Below, piece after piece: positions 7,016 through 11,191 of a stretch of 11,191 bases of DNA; position 1 is the stretch's first letter; every line of letters starts with the position of its first letter. Origin of the DNA: an uncultured bacterium (GTDB lineage: Bacteria; Bacteroidota; Bacteroidia; Bacteroidales; CAIWKO01); the NCBI GenBank assembly GCA_903916135.1, contig CAIWVT010000415.1, positions 1 through 11,191 of the forward strand, read 5' to 3'. Made by a program: the position numbers and the translations under genes. Below the pieces are notes generated by a model. That model saw only the letters and a program-made list of their open reading frames with translations. It was not told where the DNA came from and made no database searches.

Positions 7016-8293
7016 ATGAAAAAAATTACCTTAGTATGTTTGATGATTTTTGCGATAGCAAGAACTCAAGCACAGGATTATCAAATCAGTTTCGCAGCAA
7101 CGGGAGCAAGCACAAGCGTGGATTCCGTTAAAGTTGAAAACATCACCCAATGCACAAGTGTAAACATGAGCGGAAGCAATATTTTGCATCTTACTGCGAC
7201 ATGGGTAGGCATAAATGAATTGATTGCAACGACAGATAATGCCTTGCATATATTCCCAAATCCAATGACAGAAAAGTGTACAGTTGATTTTTATGCCACT
7301 GCTGAAGGCAACACCATGATCGAATTATTCGACATAAATGGGAAAATAATGTTGCAACAACAGAACTATTTGAAAAAAGGAAATCATGCTTTCAGTTTAA
7401 GCGGTATGAATTCCGGTGTTTACTTTCTAAGAATTGAGTCCGACAGCTACACTTATTCTTCAAAAATAATGAGCAGCGGAGCATCAAAAGGAATTGCGCA
7501 CTTAAAGCATATTGAAACTGCTGCAAACATGGATAATTCAAATACGGGAAAGATGCTGAATTTGAGAAGCAATAAATCGCTTATTGATATGCAATATACC
7601 ACCGGCGACCGCTTGAAGTTGACAGGCAAATCGGGTAATTATCGCACGGTGTTTATGCTCGTGCCCAATCTAACACAAACCGTTACTTTCAATTTTATCC
7701 CCTGCACTGATGCCGATAGCAATCACTATGCTGTGGTGCAAATAGGCGCTCAAATCTGGATGGCAGAAAATCTTAAAACTTCCAAGTACAACAATGGTGA
7801 TATTATTCCCAACGTTCCTGATGGCATTTCATGGATCAATCTGTTATATGGGGCATGTTGTAACTATTACAACACACTAAGCAACAGCAATACCTATGGC
7901 AAACTCTACAATTGGTATGCAGTAAATACTGCTATCCTGGCTCCAAATGGTTGGCATGTGCCTACTGATGCCGAATGGACCACTTTAACAAACTACTTGT
8001 TAGGCGAAACAGGTTCTGGTGGTAAATTAAAAAAGAATTGCACAACTCTGTGGCAAAGTCCTAATACAGCAGCGACCAACAAAACCGGTTTTACAGCTCT
8101 TCCAAGTGGCTATCGTGAAGGCAGTGCTGGCGGATACACCGATATGGGTGTCAACGGCATGTGGTGGAGTACTACAGAGATTACCTCCACAGACGGTGCA
8201 TGGACTCGGTCAACGTGCTGCGCTGACAGCAATGTTTACAGGAGTAGCTACTATAAGCCAAATGGTTTATCTGTTCGTTGTGTAAGGGACTAA
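7016..8293 (+). CDS. Exported FISUMP-domain protein with internal T9SS-sorting-like domain, paralogue 3 (425 aa)
   Basis: This has the same signal peptide and domain order as its two upstream neighbours, and is somewhat more diverged overall. An insertion changes LTQFVGINE to LTATWVGINE near residue 60, and sorting-like-domain substitutions include YATAEGNTM. The FISUMP domain keeps IGAQIWMAENLKTSKYNNG, GWHVPTDAEWTTLTNYLLGE, WQSPNTAATNKTGFTALPSG and terminal GLSVRCVRD. The variable end is unlike both other copies: YREGSAGGYTDMGVNGMWW, then STTEITSTDGAWTRSTCCAD. It carries extra cysteines (GACCNYYN and STCCADS) that could alter disulfide pairing. No terminator is obvious after its stop; instead the diverged promoter/leader copy B begins 15 bp further on. 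Confidence 0.92.
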   Translation: MKKITLVCLMIFAIARTQAQDYQISFAATGASTSVDSVKVENITQCTSVNMSGSNILHLTATWVGINELIATTDNALHIFPNPMTEKCTVDFYATAEGNTMIELFDINGKIMLQQQNYLKKGNHAFSLSGMNSGVYFLRIESDSYTYSSKIMSSGASKGIAHLKHIETAANMDNSNTGKMLNLRSNKSLIDMQYTTGDRLKLTGKSGNYRTVFMLVPNLTQTVTFNFIPCTDADSNHYAVVQIGAQIWMAENLKTSKYNNGDIIPNVPDGISWINLLYGACCNYYNTLSNSNTYGKLYNWYAVNTAILAPNGWHVPTDAEWTTLTNYLLGETGSGGKLKKNCTTLWQSPNTAATNKTGFTALPSGYREGSAGGYTDMGVNGMWWSTTEITSTDGAWTRSTCCADSNVYRSSYYKPNGLSVRCVRD

Positions 8294-8308
8294 TAGGCAA
8301 TTCCCCAC

Positions 8309-8465
8309 TGTTCATCTGAGTCAATATAACATAAAAAGAAGCAAGGCTCCGATTCATTACTTTTAACAAAAATTAAAATAAAAATCTGATTCCTATTGAT
8401 AAAGTCTGTAATTTCGCACTCTCAAACCAAACAGCTTGTCCTAGTCAAGTAATTTAGTATTGGGA
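8309..8465 (+). promoter_or_regulatory. Promoter and 5' leader of the 8507 gene (diverged copy B)
   Basis: The -7 element TAATTTCG lies at 8409-8416 and a -33 candidate at 8386-8391; the start-to-start distance of 23 bp is the same as in copy A. The shared blocks with 4130-4285 are TGTTCATCTGAGT (8309-8321), ATTCCTAT (8389), TCGCACTCT (8414), a TTG-CC-TCAAG block (~8435-8449) and AATTTAGT (8451). Transcription would begin near 8417-8423, giving a leader of ~85-90 nt. Sharing a promoter and leader with the FISUMP array suggests common regulation (inference). Confidence 0.58.
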
Positions 8466-8506
8466 AACGTATCTGAAAAATTTTAAACACTAAAAAAAAT
8501 ATCATT

Positions 8507-9109
8507 ATGAAAAAACTTATTCTTGTTTTCTTTTTGCTACCGCTAATGGCAAACTCGCAGTCGAATCCCGACCGCATTATCCTTGCGGAGGGCGACACGC
8601 TTAAATGCACCATACAAAAAATTGACGAATCTACCTTATATTATTATTTCAGCAAAGCGGCAGATTCCTCAAGCAAAAGTATGTCGCTTTCACAAATAAC
8701 ATCGTTTATCCTTAGCGGAAAACTTTTCCCTGGAGCAAAAACCAATCCTGCCACGGCTTCCACTGCCATAGTTTCTCAGCCCGAAAACATGATATCGCAG
8801 AAAAGTTATGACCAACTTACCCGCGAAATCGAATTGCTCCGAATGGATTTAGACATTCAGAAAAGAACCATTAGCAAAGCAGGTATTCATTTAAAGCGGG
8901 CTACGAATGATGTTGGGGGATTTATTGCTTGTAGCGTCCTCAGCGGTTTTCTTCTGTATGCCGGCAACTATTTATATAGCATTGGCAATGGAGGCAGAGT
9001 TTTTTCTTATGCAGGATTAACCGTTGGAGTTGGTGGAGTGGTTCTTTGGTTCATGCATCTTAGTCAGTTGGGCAAAGCAGGTAACAAACTTAAGGAAATA
9101 ATTCATTAA
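8507..9109 (+). CDS. Exported/membrane protein of unknown function (200 aa)
   Basis: I do not recognise a named family. An N-terminal hydrophobic segment (MKKLILVFFLLPLMANSQS) looks like a signal peptide cleaved near NS|Q. Residues ~22-70 form a small beta-rich module (DRIILAEGDTLKCTIQKIDE, then LYYYF and ITSFILSG). This resembles the short N-terminal domain, which senses or binds an unknown ligand, of many Bacteroidota proteins with the pattern D-I-l-GD-l-c-I-kI. Residues ~100-125 are charged and helical (YDQLTREIELLRMDLDIQK), a possible coiled coil. Two hydrophobic segments follow (~136-158 and ~164-186), which suggest membrane insertion, with a short basic tail. The ATG at 8507 is the natural start because it opens the signal peptide. 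It stands alone, with its own promoter upstream and the malic enzyme 367 bp downstream. Confidence 0.82.
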   Translation: MKKLILVFFLLPLMANSQSNPDRIILAEGDTLKCTIQKIDESTLYYYFSKAADSSSKSMSLSQITSFILSGKLFPGAKTNPATASTAIVSQPENMISQKSYDQLTREIELLRMDLDIQKRTISKAGIHLKRATNDVGGFIACSVLSGFLLYAGNYLYSIGNGGRVFSYAGLTVGVGGVVLWFMHLSQLGKAGNKLKEIIH

Positions 9110-9221
9110 TGTCGCCCCTCTTATTCGGTTTTGCACTTCCGAAAAGATTGAGATAAAAGAAATGCCATGAAGGCACAAGGCTGCATAAAGGCACTATAAT
9201 TTGATAAAAAACTTTTTCGAA

Positions 9222-9312
9222 CTTTGTGTTTCCTGCCCGAATGTAAGGCGGGCTTAGTGTCTTCGCCCTGTCCCGTACCGCAGGTCGGGAGTCTTGGTGG
9301 TAAAAACCGTTT
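9222..9312. repeat. Dispersed TTTGTGT/GTGTCTT repeat interrupted by two hairpins
   Basis: The string CTTTGTGTTTCCT ... TTAGTGTCTTCG ... TCTTGGTGGTAAAAA matches, from memory, a common dispersed intergenic string of Bacteroidota. It is broken by GCCCG-aatgtaagg-CGGGC (9235-9253) and by TCCCG-t-ACC-gca-GGT-CGGGA (9271-9290). Read on the minus strand it resembles the CACA/GAGA repeat at 3606-3760. The long gap 9110-9476 holds no gene that I can support. The stretch just upstream (~9160-9200) has related AAGGCACAAGG and TAAAGGCAC strings. Confidence 0.5.
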
Positions 9313-9325
9313 TGTCAATCGCGCA

Positions 9326-9358
9326 ACTTTAGACACTTTAATTCACTTTAGTCACTTA
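9326..9358. repeat. Short ~9-10-bp iterated ACTTTA motif
   Basis: ACTTTA or CACTTTA recurs at 9326, 9334 and 9344, with a partial CACTTA at 9353, a spacing of 9-10 bp, upstream of an AT-rich stretch and the malic enzyme promoter. One motif per helical turn could be a regulator-binding array, but simple low-complexity drift is equally likely. Confidence 0.4.
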
Positions 9359-9408
9359 AATTTTTTATATATTTTCACACAATATATAAGAAAATAAAAA
9401 TAAATCCG

Positions 9409-9440
9409 TTTGCATTTACCAAAAAAATGTAATTTTACGC
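9409..9440 (+). promoter_or_regulatory. Probable promoter of the malic enzyme-ruvA unit
   Basis: TTTG at 9409-9412 and TAATTTTA at 9430-9437 resemble the Bacteroidota -33 (TTTG) and -7 (TAnnTTTG) elements. They are 17 bp apart and about 40 bp from the ATG at 9477. An AT-rich tract (9358-9405) lies upstream, as is common at strong promoters. No Shine-Dalgarno site is seen before the start codon. Confidence 0.5.
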
Positions 9441-9476
9441 GGTCAAATTTATTGTTTCATTTAAAAACCAAAATTC

Positions 9477-10931
9477 ATGGAAAAAATTCAATCAAACCTT
9501 GAGAATCTAAACAAAGCATTTCCCGAAACCTTCACTCCGGAGCAAATTGCAAAAGCAAAAACCTTATTCCTAAAAAAGCTATCTGAGAATGCTCACCGCT
9601 TTTATGAAGGAAAAATTCAAACCATTCCGAAAGCACCCGTCATTGGTTTCAATTGGTTTAATGTATGGTACACACCCGGTGTGTCGAAAGTATCAACCAC
9701 CATTCGCGATGACGTGGATACTTCTTTTGTTTTGAGCAATCGTGGAAATTTTGTTGCTGTTGTAAGCGATTCTACCCGCGTTTTGGGTGATGGCGATTGT
9801 GGTCCTTCGGGCGGTTTGGGTGTTATGGAAGGCAAAGCATTTCTGATGAAATACCTTGGAGGCATTGATGCCGTGGCTTTGTGCATAGATAGCAAAAACG
9901 AAAAAGGCGAACACGACCCCGATAAAATCATACAATTTGTAAAAATGGCTCAACATAGTTTTGGTGCCATCAATTTAGAAGATATTTCTCAACCCAATTG
10001 TTTCAAAGTATTGGATGTGCTGCGCGAAGAATGTGATATTCCAGTTTGGCACGATGATGCACAGGGCACCGCATGTGTTACTTTGGCAGGATTAATCAAT
10101 GCACTGAAATTAGCTGGGAAAAAGATTTCGGATGTAAAGATCGTGTTGTTTGGAGCAGGTGCTTCCAACACTACCATTGCTCGTTTAATCATCACCGATG
10201 GTGGCGACCCAAAGAAAATCGTAATGTTCGACACCAAAGGTTCCTTACACAGCGACCGTGCCGACATCAAAGCAGATGCTCGTTTCTATCGTAAATGGGA
10301 ATTGTGCGAATCCACAAATCCTAATAAAATACAAACCATAGAGGAAGCGATAAAAGGTGCCGATGTGTTGATATCCTTATCCACCCCGGGACCCGAAACC
10401 GTGAAACAAGAATGGGTTCGCAGCATGGCTGAAAAATCTATTGTGTTTGCTTGTGCCAATCCTGTTCCCGAAATATATCCTTATGCTGCCAAAGAAGCAG
10501 GTGCGTTCATCGTTGCCACCGGTCGCGGCGATTTCCCCAATCAGGTGAACAACTCTATCGGCTTTCCGGGCATCCTGAAAGGTGCTTTGATGGTTCGTGC
10601 CAAAAAAATCACTGACAATATGGCGATAGCCGCTGCACATTCCTTGGCAGATTACGCCGAACGCAGAGGCATAGATACCGAAAATATTGTTCCCAACATG
10701 AACGAAGCATCGGTGTTTCCTCAGGAAGCTGCCGACGTGGCAATGCAAGCCATCAAAGATGGTGTGGCACGCATCCACATCACCCGCGAAGAAGCTTTTG
10801 CGAAAGCAGAGAAAGATATCAGCGCAGCACGCGCCATGACACAAACACTTGTGGACAAAGATTTCATAAAACAACCGCCACAAGTGATGTTACAAGATGC
10901 AATTGAGTGGGCAATTCAACAAGTTTCTTAA
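9477..10931 (+). CDS. Malic enzyme, oxaloacetate-decarboxylating malate dehydrogenase (484 aa)
   Basis: The protein converts malate to pyruvate and CO2 while reducing NAD(P)+; it is cytosolic and anaplerotic, or supplies NADPH. The malic N-terminal domain spans about 50-190. It includes NVWYTPGVS with the likely catalytic Tyr65, VVSDSTRVLGDGDCGPSGG, and VMEGKAFLMKYLGG with the likely catalytic Lys120. Metal-site acidic residues are in NLEDIS (Glu168/Asp169) and WHDDAQGTA (Asp193/194). The NAD(P)-binding Rossmann domain begins at ~218 (KIVLFGAGASNTTIARLI), followed by ISLSTPGP, ANPVPEIYP and GDFPNQVNNSIGFPGILKGA. The C-terminal helices are as in short bacterial malic enzymes. There is no phosphotransacetylase-like C-terminal domain, so this is not the long MaeB type. 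NAD versus NADP preference cannot be read safely. The glycine-rich GDGDCGPSGGLG loop differs from the more usual GLG(N/D)IG form. ruvA starts 24 bp downstream, probably in the same transcript. Confidence 0.96.
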   Translation: MEKIQSNLENLNKAFPETFTPEQIAKAKTLFLKKLSENAHRFYEGKIQTIPKAPVIGFNWFNVWYTPGVSKVSTTIRDDVDTSFVLSNRGNFVAVVSDSTRVLGDGDCGPSGGLGVMEGKAFLMKYLGGIDAVALCIDSKNEKGEHDPDKIIQFVKMAQHSFGAINLEDISQPNCFKVLDVLREECDIPVWHDDAQGTACVTLAGLINALKLAGKKISDVKIVLFGAGASNTTIARLIITDGGDPKKIVMFDTKGSLHSDRADIKADARFYRKWELCESTNPNKIQTIEEAIKGADVLISLSTPGPETVKQEWVRSMAEKSIVFACANPVPEIYPYAAKEAGAFIVATGRGDFPNQVNNSIGFPGILKGALMVRAKKITDNMAIAAAHSLADYAERRGIDTENIVPNMNEASVFPQEAADVAMQAIKDGVARIHITREEAFAKAEKDISAARAMTQTLVDKDFIKQPPQVMLQDAIEWAIQQVS

Positions 10932-10955
10932 GTTGTCCCTTTTTGTAATTGTAGC

Positions 10956-11191
10956 ATGATTTATTTTATAGAAGGTAAATTAATAGAGAAAAATCCTGCC
11001 TATGCCATCGTCGAAACCGGTGGCATAGGCTATTTTATGCATATCTCCCTCAACACCTATTCCAAGTTAGGCGAATTGGGAACTGTGTGCCGTTTGCTTA
11101 CGTATATGGCTATCAAAAGCGAAGCGGCAACGCCCGTGGGTGTCACCTTGTATGGATTTTTGTCTGCGGAAGAACGTGATTTGTATATTAG
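10956..11191 (+). CDS. ruvA: Holliday junction branch-migration protein RuvA, N-terminal part (truncated at window end)
   Basis: RuvA binds four-way DNA junctions as a tetramer and recruits the RuvB helicase motor for branch migration in recombination repair. The 78 visible codons give the OB-fold domain I: MIYFIEGKLIEKNPAYAIVE, then TGGIGYFMHISLNTYSKL and VTLYGFLSAEERDLYI. Compared with the usual IREDA-TLYGF form, the segment IKSEAATPVGVTLYGF looks about five residues longer. The reading frame is open to the window edge. The ATG at 10956 is the first start, 24 bp after the malic enzyme stop, and no promoter or terminator lies between. Domains II and III are outside the window. Confidence 0.93.
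   Translation, partial: MIYFIEGKLIEKNPAYAIVETGGIGYFMHISLNTYSKLGELGTVCRLLTYMAIKSEAATPVGVTLYGFLSAEERDLYI

Larger units (their letters stand above)
4376..8293 (+). repeat. Tandem gene array with ~1.32-kb unit (three copies)
   Basis: The start codons are 1322 and 1318 bp apart, and each unit comprises one FISUMP gene plus a short conserved spacer. The 5' ~780 bp of each unit are close copies at the nucleotide level, while the 3' ~180 bp are strongly diverged. This fits tandem duplication by unequal recombination followed by either diversification of the 3' ends or homogenisation of the 5' parts. Confidence 0.9.

Noticed and set aside
5455..8290. Diversity-generating retroelement targets in the FISUMP C-termini
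   Set aside because: The fold and framework residues resemble known variable proteins, but differences between copies include many non-adenine changes and silent third-base changes (for example ggg/gga, tct/tcc, tcg/gtg). No template repeat or reverse transcriptase is present in the window.
9477..10931. Long MaeB-type malic enzyme with phosphotransacetylase domain
   Set aside because: The protein ends at 484 residues, after the malic C-terminal helices, and the next gene is ruvA.

Overview
The window looks like a stretch of a Bacteroidota chromosome, probably an environmental or uncultured member of class Bacteroidia. The reasons are its moderately low GC (estimated by eye), signal peptides ending in AQ or SQ, a TonB-dependent receptor with an N-terminal carboxypeptidase-regulatory-like domain, type IX secretion (T9SS) sorting-like domains, FISUMP (Fibrobacter succinogenes major paralogous) domains, promoter-like sites resembling the Bacteroidota TTTG / TAnnTTTG pattern, and few recognisable Shine-Dalgarno sites. 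No phage, insertion sequence, CRISPR array, tRNA or rRNA was seen. All supported genes are on the + strand.

Layout. (1) 2-217 is the 3' part of rpmB (ribosomal protein L28), closed by a strong intrinsic terminator at 241-270. (2) 383-3585 is a likely two-gene operon: a small exported protein of the carboxypeptidase-regulatory-like family, then an 844-residue TonB-dependent outer-membrane receptor. (3) 3586-4375 is a long non-coding stretch holding a dispersed CACA-rich repeat, five head-to-tail copies of a 43-bp palindrome-bearing repeat, a hairpin and a promoter/leader. (4) 4376-8293 is a tandem array of three paralogous exported FISUMP proteins (422, 421 and 425 aa). (5) 8507-9109 encodes an exported or membrane protein of unknown function, preceded by a diverged copy of the array's promoter/leader. 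(6) 9110-9476 is non-coding, with a second copy of the dispersed repeat interrupted by two hairpins, then a promoter. (7) 9477-10931 is a malic enzyme, followed after 24 bp by the 5' end of ruvA (10956 to the window edge).

The window therefore mixes housekeeping genes (rpmB, malic enzyme, ruvA) with a block of envelope or surface genes (383-9109). The most interesting part is the FISUMP array. Its N-terminal ~260 residues are nearly constant between copies, while the last ~60 residues, in a domain probably related to C-type-lectin/FGE-like folds, have diverged strongly between invariant framework residues. Each protein also carries a T9SS type-A-sorting-like domain in an internal position rather than at the C-terminus. 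The array lies between two related promoter/leader regions and downstream of a regular palindrome array. I see no reverse transcriptase, and the nucleotide changes are not adenine-restricted, so a diversity-generating retroelement is not supported by this window.
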